DNA from: Sorangium cellulosum So ce56
Lineage (GTDB): Bacteria > Myxococcota_A > Polyangia > Polyangiales > Polyangiaceae
NCBI RefSeq assembly: GCF_000067165.1
Contig: NC_010162.1
Location: forward strand, 5,352,501 to 5,416,500
Length of the DNA: 64,000 nucleotides
Reading direction: 5' to 3'
The position numbers and the translations under genes were made by a program. The notes beneath the pieces were generated by a model. It was not told the origin of the DNA, searched no databases, and was given only the letters and a program-made list of their open reading frames with translations. Of the stretch, positions 18,748 to 29,016 are shown piece by piece (within the stretch, counting starts at the first letter, position 1; each line of letters opens with the position of its first letter).

Positions 18748-18963
18748 ATGAGCGACGTGGGATCGGCCCGGCGGGCCAAGGACGAGCTCAAGGCCAAGAT
18801 CAGCGGCGAGCCGTGGTGTGTCGGCATCGGGGTCGAGCGGGAGGACGGGGTCGGCTTCATCGTCCGCGTCAGCATCCGGTCCGGAGGAGCCGACGCGGCG
18901 CGCGCGGTCATCCCGGCGCGCATCGGCGGCGTGCTGATCAAGGTGATCGAGAACGACCCCTGA
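18748..18963 (+). CDS. Small hypothetical protein, 71 aa
   Basis: The start at 18748 is preferred over GTG at 18739 because AGGAGAGG lies upstream at normal distance. The compact alpha/beta protein reads ARRAKDELKAKISGEPWCVG, then IGVEREDGVGFIVRVSIRS and ARIGGVLIKVIEND. The GIGVE...V.V pattern resembles short domains found beside peptidases, but no catalytic residue is present. It sits 64 bp before the next gene, so the two may be co-transcribed. Confidence 0.72.
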   Translation: MSDVGSARRAKDELKAKISGEPWCVGIGVEREDGVGFIVRVSIRSGGADAARAVIPARIGGVLIKVIENDP

Positions 18964-19027
18964 GCACGGCCGATCCGCGGTCTTCAAATATCGCCAGGCC
19001 GCGCAAACCGTGTAAGCTGCGCGCCTC

Positions 19028-20506
<1,479 letters not shown>

Positions 20507-20512
20507 TCGCGC

Positions 20513-22339
20513 TCAGCGGGCGCGGTTGCGGTAGACCAGGATCACCGGCACGCCATCGGGTCCGGCGATGTGATCCGGGCTCGTGGTCCCGAACGCGACC
20601 CACGCCTGGTACGCCTGCCCCAGCATGTGCTTCTCGTGGTGGTAGAGGGCGAAGTCCGCGCCCGCGACCGCCCCCACGCCGCGGATGTCCTCGCGCAGGC
20701 GCCCGTCGCGCAGCAACATCTCCCACGCCGGGCCCGCGGTGTCGTGGATGTACACCGTCCCTCGGGGTGGGACGTGCTCGTTGAGGTACGCGACGACCGC
20801 GCCCGTGGTGTACCCCCAGAAGGTGCGGTTCAGCCCGAGGTTCGCCGCGCCGGGCGCGCCGCCGACCAGCGGCGTGTAGCTCGAGAGCGCCCACGGGTGC
20901 GCGTGCAGCGTCTCGGCGATGGGCGCCGCGACCACCGCCGCCCCGAGCAGCGCCGGGACCAGCGGGCCGCGCGCGAGCGCGGCCGCGCGCGCGGCGACGC
21001 CGGCGCGCGCGCGCCGGGAAAGCAGCAGCGCGCGTAGACCGGCGCGCGCGCGCCGCACGGCGGCGGAGAACGCGGCGCCGGCGAACAGGGCGATGAACGG
21101 GTAGGCCGTCATCCAGTGCTTCGTGCCGCCGAAGATCGGCGTGCTCGGGGAGAGCCAGGCGCCGTATACCGCGGCGATGGCGAGGAACCAGAGGAGCGCC
21201 GTGCCGCCAGGGTCGTCCGCGGGCGGACGGAGCCGCGCGGCGAGCGCCCGCTCCGCGGCGAGCGCGAGCCTCCCGCCTTCCGGGGCGAGCCGCGCCGCCG
21301 CGCACGCGAGCGGAACCAGGAGGCGCTCGCGCGCTGCCGCGCAGAGCCCCGCGGCGAAGAGGACCAGCGTCACGACGGGCACCGTCGCCGCCGTCATCAC
21401 GGGCGCGTAGGCCCTCGGCATCGGAGGCGTCCAGTAGTTCCGGCCGAGGAACTCCATGTTGTAGTACTCGTGGTTCAGGTGAAACGACGCGTACTCGCGG
21501 AGGCGCGGGAGCGTGTCGCGCCAGATCCACGGCCAGAGCGCGTAGAAGACGAGCGGGCCGATCGTCGCCATCGCAGCGAGCGCGGCGAGCGCTCGCCGGG
21601 CGCCTCCGGGCCGCGCAGGCGACGCCGCGGCGGCGGCCGCAGGCGCCGCCCTCGCCGCGCTCGCGCGCAGGGCGATCCGGTCCCTGAGCGCCATGCCGGC
21701 GGCGTGCGAGACGCAGACGATCGGCAGGAACCAGGAGTTGTGCTTCGTGTCGAGCGCGAGGCCGAAGGCGACCCCGGTGAGCACGGGCCACAGCGCGCCG
21801 CCGTCCCGCAGCGAGCGCCAGTAGGCGTAGGCGCACAGGGCCCAGACGGTCACGATCGGCGCGTCGAAGCACGCGAGGTGCGCCTGGTAGAAGTACCGCG
21901 GCAGCATCGCGAAGAGCGCGGCCGCGGACGCGCCGGCGAGCCGATCGCGCGCCTGTGTGCCCCAGAGGTACACGAGCGCCACCCCCACGCCCGACAGGAC
22001 CATCGCGGGGAACCGGTAGCTCGTGCCCTCCATGGCGAAGAGCCCGAGCCGCTTCTGCAGGACGAGGTTGGAGAGCGCGAAGAGCGACTTGATGAGGCCG
22101 GGGTGCTCGTGGTTCACCGACCAGGCGGCGTCGACGCGGTGCGGATCGAGCGCCGCGCGCGGCGCGTCGAGGAGCGCCTGGAACCACGCTCCGTAGCGGT
22201 CCGCGGCGAAGAAGTAGAAGCCCTCGTCGCGCGCGTAGCCGAGATCGCCCGCGGTCGCGAGCAGCAGGGCGACGTACGCCGCCGCGAACGCGAGCGCGAT
22301 CAGGCCGTCGGTGCGCGCGAGGGGCGCCGGGCGCTTCAT
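20513..22339 (-). CDS. GT-C family glycosyltransferase (PMT/ArnT-like), membrane
   Basis: A 608-aa integral membrane protein with roughly ten or more hydrophobic segments, starting MKRPAPLARTDGLIALAFAA. It has the acidic first-loop motif of lipid-phosphate-sugar dependent GT-C enzymes (GYARDEGFYFFAADRYG), followed by WSVNHEHPGLIKSLFALSN. It probably moves a sugar from a polyprenyl-phosphate donor to a protein or lipid on the outer face of the inner membrane. The ATG overlaps the upstream stop by 4 bp (ATGA), indicating translational coupling with the 328-aa anchored protein. It is the last gene of a three-gene operon. Confidence 0.85.
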   Translation of the reverse strand: MKRPAPLARTDGLIALAFAAAYVALLLATAGDLGYARDEGFYFFAADRYGAWFQALLDAPRAALDPHRVDAAWSVNHEHPGLIKSLFALSNLVLQKRLGLFAMEGTSYRFPAMVLSGVGVALVYLWGTQARDRLAGASAAALFAMLPRYFYQAHLACFDAPIVTVWALCAYAYWRSLRDGGALWPVLTGVAFGLALDTKHNSWFLPIVCVSHAAGMALRDRIALRASAARAAPAAAAAASPARPGGARRALAALAAMATIGPLVFYALWPWIWRDTLPRLREYASFHLNHEYYNMEFLGRNYWTPPMPRAYAPVMTAATVPVVTLVLFAAGLCAAARERLLVPLACAAARLAPEGGRLALAAERALAARLRPPADDPGGTALLWFLAIAAVYGAWLSPSTPIFGGTKHWMTAYPFIALFAGAAFSAAVRRARAGLRALLLSRRARAGVAARAAALARGPLVPALLGAAVVAAPIAETLHAHPWALSSYTPLVGGAPGAANLGLNRTFWGYTTGAVVAYLNEHVPPRGTVYIHDTAGPAWEMLLRDGRLREDIRGVGAVAGADFALYHHEKHMLGQAYQAWVAFGTTSPDHIAGPDGVPVILVYRNRAR

Positions 22340-23322
22340 CGGGTGTCCGCCTCGAAGCAGTAGTGGCGGTGCGTGAAGTCGGCGGATCTCACGGCGAACT
22401 CCACCTCGGCCTCGGCCGCGCCCGCGTGCGCGCCGAGCGGGAACTCGAACGCCGCCCACCCGTCGCCGTCGGCGTGCGTCGCCTCGCCCACGGCCTCGCC
22501 GTTCACGCGCACGGACAGCGTGACCGGCGCGCCCCGCCGCTCCCGCTCGATGATCCAGTACATGCCCGCGTGCCCTCGGATCACCGAGCCGAGCGGGACG
22601 CCGCGGAAGCGCGTGACGATCTCGCCGTCCCTCGGCGGGTGGGACCAGATGCACCGGCGAGGACGGAACTCCTCGTCCGCGATCACCGTGACGCCCACGT
22701 TGAAGAACGGGCCGCCGGGGCACTCGAAGCGCTCGGCGGGGAACGTCGGGTTCCCGCCGAGCCCGCCGGCGGCGATCCGCGCGCGCGGGTTCCAGCGGCA
22801 CGCGGCCGGAGGATCCGTGACGCGCACGTCGGCCGACGCCGGCGCGACGTTGTCGACGAAGTCGTAGGCGACGCGCGCGGGCGACGGGTTCACGAGGCGC
22901 CGGAGCACGAAGGGGCCGCGCTCCTGCCGCGCCTCCTCGCGGAAGCCCGCGAGCTCCTCGGCGCGCTGGCCGAGGACGCTGATCTCGACCGCGGCCGCGT
23001 ACCGGCTCTCGTCGGGCCGGGCGGCGTCGCGCAACGGCATCAGCGCGTCCCCGAGCGCGCGGCGCGCCGCCGGATCGGCCCATCCGGGCGCGACGACCAC
23101 GAGATCCCCGGGCTGCTTCATCGCCGCGAGGGGCGCCTCCACCTCGCGCCAGGCGTCGAAATCCGGAGCTCTTTCGCTGAAGTAGACGTGCGCCACCAGC
23201 TCTCCGAGGCCGAGCGCCGGCAGGCCGAGGAGGGCGAGCAGGCCGAGGGCGCGGCGCCGGCCGCGCGCGCTCGTCGCCTCGCCCGCGGGCGAGGCGGTCT
23301 CGCGGGGTTGTGCCGGGATCAC
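22336..23322 (-). CDS. Membrane-anchored hypothetical protein, 328 aa
   Basis: The start is a GTG at 23322, 8 bp after the upstream stop; no ATG fits. An Arg-rich N-terminus is followed by one hydrophobic anchor at about residues 25-45 (RALGLLALLGLPALGLGELV). The rest would face the periplasm. It is beta-rich with GPFFNVGVTVIADEEF, RGHAGMYWIIERERRG and a C-terminal stretch resembling carbohydrate-binding beta sandwiches. No known family was recognised. The stop overlaps the glycosyltransferase start. The context suggests it helps process or bind the sugar acceptor. Confidence 0.78.
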   Translation of the reverse strand: MIPAQPRETASPAGEATSARGRRRALGLLALLGLPALGLGELVAHVYFSERAPDFDAWREVEAPLAAMKQPGDLVVVAPGWADPAARRALGDALMPLRDAARPDESRYAAAVEISVLGQRAEELAGFREEARQERGPFVLRRLVNPSPARVAYDFVDNVAPASADVRVTDPPAACRWNPRARIAAGGLGGNPTFPAERFECPGGPFFNVGVTVIADEEFRPRRCIWSHPPRDGEIVTRFRGVPLGSVIRGHAGMYWIIERERRGAPVTLSVRVNGEAVGEATHADGDGWAAFEFPLGAHAGAAEAEVEFAVRSADFTHRHYCFEADTR

Positions 23323-23330
23323 GGAGAAGC

Positions 23331-25406
23331 CTACAGCTCGATCGCGTAGACGACGCTGCCGAGCGGCATGCGCTGCATGCGCTCCTCGATCACGCCGCGG
23401 AGCGCCTTCCAGGCGCCGGCCTTCTCGACGTACGTCTCGCGGAGGCGCAGCGCGCCGGCCTTGTCGCCGCGCGCCTTGATCCCGAGCACCGTCCTCGCGA
23501 GCGCCTCCGCCGCGGCGGGCAGCTTGTCCGACTGGATCGAGAAGCACCCCTTGTCCGCGCCGTTCGCCGCGGTCTCGCCGCGGTGGAAGCCGATCGCCCC
23601 TGCGTCGAGCAGGCTGCCGAGCTGGATCGCGGCGAGGTGACCATACGGCCGCGGCTCGCCGCCCGCGGTGTACATGCCCTGCCCCACCTGCCCGAGCGCC
23701 CAGATCACGTCCCTCACCTCGGACATGCGGGCGAGCGCCGGATCGAGGACGCCCTTCTGCGCGAGCCAGCCGGTGAAGAAGAGCGCGCCGGTCTGGGCCT
23801 TGAGCTCCTCGAGCATCACGGCGAGCGGCCCGCCGAAGAGCTCGTCGTCGGTCTTGCCCTGCACCTTGTAGCCCTGCGCCGGGCCCAGGTTGTGGGCCGC
23901 CTCGTGCAGCACCGTCCCGAGCGCGGCCACGGGGCGCTCGAGGGAGACGCTCTCCATCGTGGTCTTGCAGAGGAGCGACGCGGCGGCCTCCCGGAGCGCG
24001 GCGCGGCTGTCGTCGTCCTGCAGGAGGTTCACCATGACCACGGTGCGGCCGCGGCCTTCGGTCGCGACCGGCCCCCAGTTCGGCAGGCTCTGCCCCGACG
24101 TCCCGCCGGTCGCGGCGCGCGACTCGCCGGCGTTCAAGAGGACGTCGATGAAGTCGGGCAGGTGGAAAGCGACCCTGCGCGCCCTGTACGGCGCGCCCGC
24201 GAGGCCCGCGAAAGCCGTTTCCATGTCGGCCTTCACCGGATCGAGCTTCTTCTGCCAGGTCAGCGACTCCTGGTTGATCCGCGCGAAGCTCACGTGGAAG
24301 CCCGCCTTGCGGCTGCACGGCTCCCAGTAGGTCTCGTCCGGCCCCACGCGCAGGTACCACGCCGAGTTCTCGGCGTTCATCTTCGCCCACGGCTCGTCCG
24401 CGAGCTCCCAGCGGTTGTCGAGGAACGCCTGCGACGCCGCGAGCAGGTAGGCCTTGAACGCGGCCTCGCTCGGGCTCTGGATCGCCTCGGCCGCCGCCTT
24501 GAGCTCCCGGCTCACCGCTTCCATCTCGGGCTTGTAGGCCTCGCTGTAAGGCACGGCCTTGAGGGCGCCGCGCTCCTCGACCACCACGGTGAAGGGAGAG
24601 AGGAGCGCCTTCTGATCCGGGCGCGCCTCGAGCGCGGCGCAGAACTTCTTGTCCTGCTGGAGGCGCGCCGGATAGACGCCGGTGACGCGGGGCGGCTTGC
24701 TCGGCAGCGCGCTGCAGCTCGGATCGTCGCGCGTCCTCGGTTGCTGGCACCAGGGCCCCTGGTTGCGCCAGAACAACGCCCGGCTGGCGGGGTCGTCGGC
24801 CGGGATCTGGTCGGCCATGCCGGCGGAGCCGAGCTGCTTCGCGTGGATCTGCTCGATGAGCTCGGCCACCTTGAGCAGGTGGCCGACGATGGCGCGATCC
24901 TCGGCCGGCGCGCCGCGGAAGTCGGCCCGGAGGAGCGAGGGGCGGCCGGCCGCGAGCTCCGCGAGGACGGCATCGCGGCGGCGCACCTCGGCCTCGTCGA
25001 GGCCAGCGCGGAGGTGGCCCTCGGCCTTGACCTTGGTCATCGCGGCATAGGCCGACGTGAACGCCGGGGTGAAGGCCCCGGAGGCGACCCAGGCCGGCGC
25101 CGGGGTGTGATACCAGAGGGCGGAGACCTCGTCGGGGTCGACGGCGCCCGAGCCGTTGCGGTCGGCGATCCAGAACAGCGGGAGATCGAGCTCCACGGCG
25201 ATGCGGTTGAGCTCGAGCCGGGGGATCTGATCGAAGCGCGGGGCCTGGGGCGCGGCCTGGGTGGGCGCGGGCGCGGGTGGCGCGGCCGGCGGCGGCTCGG
25301 CCGGCAGAGGGGGGTGCGGAGCCGAGCAGGCGGCGCCCGCGGCGAGGGCGGCGAGCCCGGCGAGCGGGGCGCGGCGGGACGGCGGGATCGAAAGGGAGAT
25401 CTTCAT
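23331..25406 (-). CDS. Lipoprotein with M49 (dipeptidyl peptidase III)-like zinc peptidase motifs and an EF-hand-like loop
   Basis: A 691-aa exported protein. The N-terminus MKISLSIPPSRRAPLAGLAA leads to lipobox AAGAAC, then a Pro/Ala linker. An EF-hand-like calcium loop, DRNGSGAVDPDE, lies near residue 70. The zinc motif HEAAHNLG is followed about 30 residues later by EELKAQTG, matching the HExxH/HExxxH plus EExKA layout of M49 metallopeptidases. In that family the two His and the later Glu bind zinc and the Glu of HE is catalytic. Here the motif is HExxH rather than the usual HExxGH of DPP III. It is the first gene of the operon with the anchored protein and the glycosyltransferase. Confidence 0.8.
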   Translation of the reverse strand: MKISLSIPPSRRAPLAGLAALAAGAACSAPHPPLPAEPPPAAPPAPAPTQAAPQAPRFDQIPRLELNRIAVELDLPLFWIADRNGSGAVDPDEVSALWYHTPAPAWVASGAFTPAFTSAYAAMTKVKAEGHLRAGLDEAEVRRRDAVLAELAAGRPSLLRADFRGAPAEDRAIVGHLLKVAELIEQIHAKQLGSAGMADQIPADDPASRALFWRNQGPWCQQPRTRDDPSCSALPSKPPRVTGVYPARLQQDKKFCAALEARPDQKALLSPFTVVVEERGALKAVPYSEAYKPEMEAVSRELKAAAEAIQSPSEAAFKAYLLAASQAFLDNRWELADEPWAKMNAENSAWYLRVGPDETYWEPCSRKAGFHVSFARINQESLTWQKKLDPVKADMETAFAGLAGAPYRARRVAFHLPDFIDVLLNAGESRAATGGTSGQSLPNWGPVATEGRGRTVVMVNLLQDDDSRAALREAAASLLCKTTMESVSLERPVAALGTVLHEAAHNLGPAQGYKVQGKTDDELFGGPLAVMLEELKAQTGALFFTGWLAQKGVLDPALARMSEVRDVIWALGQVGQGMYTAGGEPRPYGHLAAIQLGSLLDAGAIGFHRGETAANGADKGCFSIQSDKLPAAAEALARTVLGIKARGDKAGALRLRETYVEKAGAWKALRGVIEERMQRMPLGSVVYAIEL

Positions 25407-25645
25407 GGCTGGAGCTCCGAGGGGCCCTTGACCTGCGAGGCGCGCGGGGCGGCCGGGAGGCCAGCGAGAGCGAGGAGGCGCGCCGCGAGAGCGCCCGGCG
25501 CCCTGGTCGCGCCGCGAGAACGCCTCCCCGCGCGATCGGCCGCCGGACTGCCAGACGCGCAGGAGCGTAGATCAAGGACGCCCGGAGAGGGGGTGTTTCT
25601 ACGCGCGGGTAGGAAGGAGCGTTGTCCGGCGGCGCGGGAGCGGCC

Positions 25646-27154
25646 TCATGCGGAGGGACGGACGGCCGCCGCCCTGGGCAGCCGCTGCCCGAAGACGCCT
25701 GCCAGGAGCTCCCCTGCCCCGTAGTAACAGAGATAGCCGGCCAGCACGAACTTGAGAGGCACCGCCGACGCGGGCAAGAACAGCAGGACGAGGCCGGTGA
25801 GCGTCGAGCCAACGCCCACGACGAAGAGCCACCTCGACTCCACCATTCCCTTGAGCACGATCGACGCCGCGACGCGCAGCGCGCCGGAGATGAACGCAAA
25901 GAACCCCACGAGGACCACGAACATCTCGACCACGTCACCGCGACGGAGCACGACGAGGCCCAAAAGGAGGCTCGCCACGCCGCGCACGCGGGAGAGGAGA
26001 CGCCGGATGGGCGGCTCCCGAAGCGCACCGACGAGCGACAGGGCGCCATCGGCGAGCGCGTAGGCGGCGAAGGCCAGGACGAGCAGGCGCCACCCCGCGG
26101 AGGACCCCTGACCGACGGAGATCATCAGCGCGCCGGCGCCCACGGAGAGCGCGAGGGCGCCTTGCGCGATGAGGATCCATCGGGAGCGCTCCGGGCGCGT
26201 CGGCTTCGGAAAGATCGTCCTCGCGGCGGCGAGGGCCGCGGCGACCGGGCTCTTCTTCGCCGCACGTGCGCGTTCGGGCTCCGCGTCCGGGAGCACGAGG
26301 GGCATCGCGCGCTCGACGGCGCGACCGTCTTTCCACTCCAGATAGCGGACATGTCCGTCCGGAGAGATGCGAAGGAACGAGTTGAGAGGCCCGGCCCATG
26401 AACCGCTGTTGAAGTACCAGTCACCGATGGAGCCTGCCTTGTGGGTGTGCCCGAGGACGGCCACGTCGTATGCGCCCGTGTCGAGCTCCGCGCGGACCCC
26501 GACCACGTGCTCGCCGAGCCGGTCCGGGTTCTGTGCCGGCGTCAATGCCCCGCTGGGGGACGGGTCCCTCTCCGTCACGCGCTGGCTCATCGTCGCCACG
26601 GTGCGTTTCCAGATCGTCAGTATCGAGTCGCCGAATTTCTCGAGGACGTCCTCCACGCTCTCGCCGCCCTTGAGGTGAGGAGAGCCGTTCTCGTCCTCGG
26701 CGACGCCGGCGAGGATGGAGAACATGCGGCCGAAGCCAGGCTCGTCCCCGGCGTTGAACGGATCGGTCTCGTGCCCGTGGCAGAAGCGGAACCGCTTGCC
26801 GCCGAGCTCCCGGGTGAACGGCGCGCGCATGCACGCGAAGAAGGGGTGATTGAGGAGGTCCGTCTCGATGAAGTGCACGAGATCGACGTCGTGGTTGCCG
26901 GGCACGTAGACGAGCCTCAGCGCGGCGAGCTGGTCGAGGAGCGCCCGCCGCTTCACGAACAGGAGGCTGAGGTTCATCTGCCAGAGCTCGAAGAGGTCGC
27001 CGAGGATGAAGAGCTCGCCCCCCTCGCTGCCCACGTGGTCGAGGAATGCACGCAGCTGCGACGTCTTTTTGCCTGCCTCGAAGTTGTCGCGCGCGCCGCC
27101 GTCACCGATGTGCAGATCGCTGATGACGAAGATATCCCTGGCTGCGCCATCCAT
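25646..27154 (-). CDS. Metallophosphoesterase fused to a multi-spanning HdeD-like membrane domain
   Basis: A 502-aa protein. The start at 27154 has GGAG 6 bp upstream; the longer frame to 27208 is not favoured. Calcineurin-like phosphoesterase spans about residues 5-270 with all five metal motifs: ISDLHIGD, LGDLFELW, PGNHDVD, HGHETD and LGHTHKAG. This resembles LpxH/YkuE-type enzymes. From about 310 to 495 there are five or six hydrophobic segments (RWILIAQGALALSVGAGALM and others) resembling the HdeD/DUF308 membrane family. The fusion would tether the hydrolase to the inner membrane, catalytic side in the cytoplasm. The substrate is unknown; a lipid or nucleotide diphosphate is plausible. 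Confidence 0.85.
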   Translation of the reverse strand: MDGAARDIFVISDLHIGDGGARDNFEAGKKTSQLRAFLDHVGSEGGELFILGDLFELWQMNLSLLFVKRRALLDQLAALRLVYVPGNHDVDLVHFIETDLLNHPFFACMRAPFTRELGGKRFRFCHGHETDPFNAGDEPGFGRMFSILAGVAEDENGSPHLKGGESVEDVLEKFGDSILTIWKRTVATMSQRVTERDPSPSGALTPAQNPDRLGEHVVGVRAELDTGAYDVAVLGHTHKAGSIGDWYFNSGSWAGPLNSFLRISPDGHVRYLEWKDGRAVERAMPLVLPDAEPERARAAKKSPVAAALAAARTIFPKPTRPERSRWILIAQGALALSVGAGALMISVGQGSSAGWRLLVLAFAAYALADGALSLVGALREPPIRRLLSRVRGVASLLLGLVVLRRGDVVEMFVVLVGFFAFISGALRVAASIVLKGMVESRWLFVVGVGSTLTGLVLLFLPASAVPLKFVLAGYLCYYGAGELLAGVFGQRLPRAAAVRPSA

Positions 27155-27340
27155 TGCCCTGCTCCAGGGTGGAGCGATCCCGCCGTGAGCGGCGGCCGCG
27201 TCCCCCACCCCGCGCGCGTCGCAAGCCGCGTGCCGCGACGATGCGCGGGAGGGCGAGCGCCGGGCGAGCGGACGGCTCGGCCGGCATCGACCCGCCCGCC
27301 GGCTCGCCGCAGCTCGGAGCGCGCGAGCGCCCCCGGGCGG

Positions 27341-28789
27341 TCACTCGCACAGGGCGGTGTCGACGAGGCCGAGGACGTCCATGTACGCCTGCTCGGCGCC
27401 CTCTTCGCCGTACACGAAGTACGGCAGCACCGTGATCGCGACCGTGACGGCGCGGCCGTCCTCGGTGACGCCGCCGCGGGTGTGGAAGCCGGGGATGTCG
27501 CCGCCGTGGCCCCAGACGAGGCCGTCGCAGCTCAGCGGGGTGCTGACCACGCCGAGCCCGTACCGGGCGCCGGGCCACATCGCGGGGGCGTCGACCGTGG
27601 CGCGGAGCTCCTCGAGCTGCGCGGGCTCGACGAGCTCGCCGCCGAAGAGGGCGGTGTAGAAGCGGTTGAGATCGCTCGGGGTCGCGATCACCTGACCGGC
27701 GGCCCATCCCCATCCCGGGTCGAGCTCGGTGATGTCTTGCAGCGGCTCGCCGGGCACGTCCGTGTGATAGCCCCTTGGATGGCACCCGCGGATGCGCTGG
27801 TCGCCGACGCCCGGGAGGTAGGTGTTGCGCAGCCCGATGCGCTCGATGATCCGGCGCGTGATCTCCTCGTTCAGAGGGCGGCCGGTGACCTTCTCGACGA
27901 TCATGCCGGCGAGGACGTAGTTGGTGTTGCTGTACGCCCATTCGGTGCCGGGGGCCTTCCCCGGCTGCGCCAGCGCCATGTCGAGCAGCGCGTGGGGATC
28001 GACGTAGGTGTGCTGGACCTTGAAGACGCCCTCGGCCAGGAGCACATCGTCGTAGTCGGGCAGCCCGCTCGTGTGCTGCAGCAGCTGCCGCACGGTGATC
28101 TCGCGTCCGTCGATGCCGTCGCCGCGCACGAGGCCCGGCAGGTAGGTCTCGATCGGCGCGTCGAGGTCGACATCGCCCTCGCCGACGAGCTGGAGGACGA
28201 CCACCGCGGTGAACGTCTTGCTGTTGCTGCCGATGCGCACTTGCCCGTCGACAGGCACCTTCGCCTCGGTCTCGAGGTCGCCGACACCGGCGGTGTAGTG
28301 ACGGGTCTGCCCGTCGCGATCACCGACGGCGACCAGGACGGCGGGGAACTCGAGGTCGCCCACCAGATGATCGGCGCCTTGCTGCACCGGATCGTCGGGA
28401 TCGGTGTTGGCGCCGCTCGTGGAACCCTCGGTGCACTCGCCCGACGGATCACCTCCCCCGCCGCTGCCGGCGTCCTCGCCGCCGCTGCCGGCGTCCTCGC
28501 CGCCGCTGCCGGCGTTCTGGCCGCCGCTGCCGGCGTTCTGGCCGCCGCTGCCGGCGTCCTCGCCGCCGCTGCCGGCGTCCTCGCCGCCGCTGCCGGCATC
28601 TCCGCCCACGCCGGCGCCGCCGCCGGTGTTCTCCGGCGTCCCACCGGCGTCGGAGCAGCCCGCGAGCAGGGCTGAGGACCCGAGCAGCGCCGAGACGAGG
28701 ACCATCGAGAAGACGCTTCGCAGGCTCACCTCTGCTGCGCTGGCTGCCCTGGTTCTCGGAGAAGTGAAATGACGGTGCAGAGATCTCAT
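27341..28789 (-). CDS. Serine hydrolase lipoprotein (beta-lactamase/S12 family), copy 1
   Basis: A 482-aa class C-type serine hydrolase of the D-Ala-D-Ala carboxypeptidase/esterase group. The start at 28789 has AGGAG 6 bp upstream. Lipobox LLAGC follows the signal. A linker of about seven repeats of GSGGEDA or GSGGQNA is encoded by 21-bp tandem repeats. Catalytic motifs: SxxK in RIGSNSKTFTAVVV, YxN in YSNTNY, and HGG in WGHGGDIPGF, so it should be active in the periplasm or at the surface. The downstream copy at 29017-30405 is a clear paralogue with near-identical motifs and 5' region. The natural substrate is unknown; peptidoglycan peptides or esters are likely. Confidence 0.92.
   Translation of the reverse strand: MRSLHRHFTSPRTRAASAAEVSLRSVFSMVLVSALLGSSALLAGCSDAGGTPENTGGGAGVGGDAGSGGEDAGSGGEDAGSGGQNAGSGGQNAGSGGEDAGSGGEDAGSGGGGDPSGECTEGSTSGANTDPDDPVQQGADHLVGDLEFPAVLVAVGDRDGQTRHYTAGVGDLETEAKVPVDGQVRIGSNSKTFTAVVVLQLVGEGDVDLDAPIETYLPGLVRGDGIDGREITVRQLLQHTSGLPDYDDVLLAEGVFKVQHTYVDPHALLDMALAQPGKAPGTEWAYSNTNYVLAGMIVEKVTGRPLNEEITRRIIERIGLRNTYLPGVGDQRIRGCHPRGYHTDVPGEPLQDITELDPGWGWAAGQVIATPSDLNRFYTALFGGELVEPAQLEELRATVDAPAMWPGARYGLGVVSTPLSCDGLVWGHGGDIPGFHTRGGVTEDGRAVTVAITVLPYFVYGEEGAEQAYMDVLGLVDTALCE
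28449..28605 (-). repeat. 21-bp tandem repeats encoding a GSGGEDA linker
   Basis: About seven in-frame copies of a 21-bp unit (forward strand CCGCCGCTGCCGGCGTCCTC-type) lie in the first serine hydrolase gene just after its lipobox. Two variant units encode GSGGQNA. The paralogue has only one such unit, so copy number has changed since the duplication. Repeat number may vary between strains and would set how far the enzyme sits from the membrane. Confidence 0.85.
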
Positions 28790-29016
28790 GATCGGCTCCT
28801 GGTCGCATGCGGGTGCCCTCGGTTCACCGCCGCGAGCCGGCGGCTTGCGCCGCCGGGCATCGCCGCGTTCATCGGAGAGCACCCCTCGTTTTCGTAACGC
28901 TGTTCCCGGACTCGTGAGGTTCGTTCATGCCTCCTACGAGTCTGTCGTAAGAACTCATCCTCTGGATCGTGCCGACGCGGCGGTCGTGACCACCGGCGCG
29001 GGGGCGCGCCCGGGGC

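Noticed and set aside
28449..28605. CRISPR-like regular repeats
   Set aside because: 21-bp units without spacers, in frame and coding a Gly/Ser linker.
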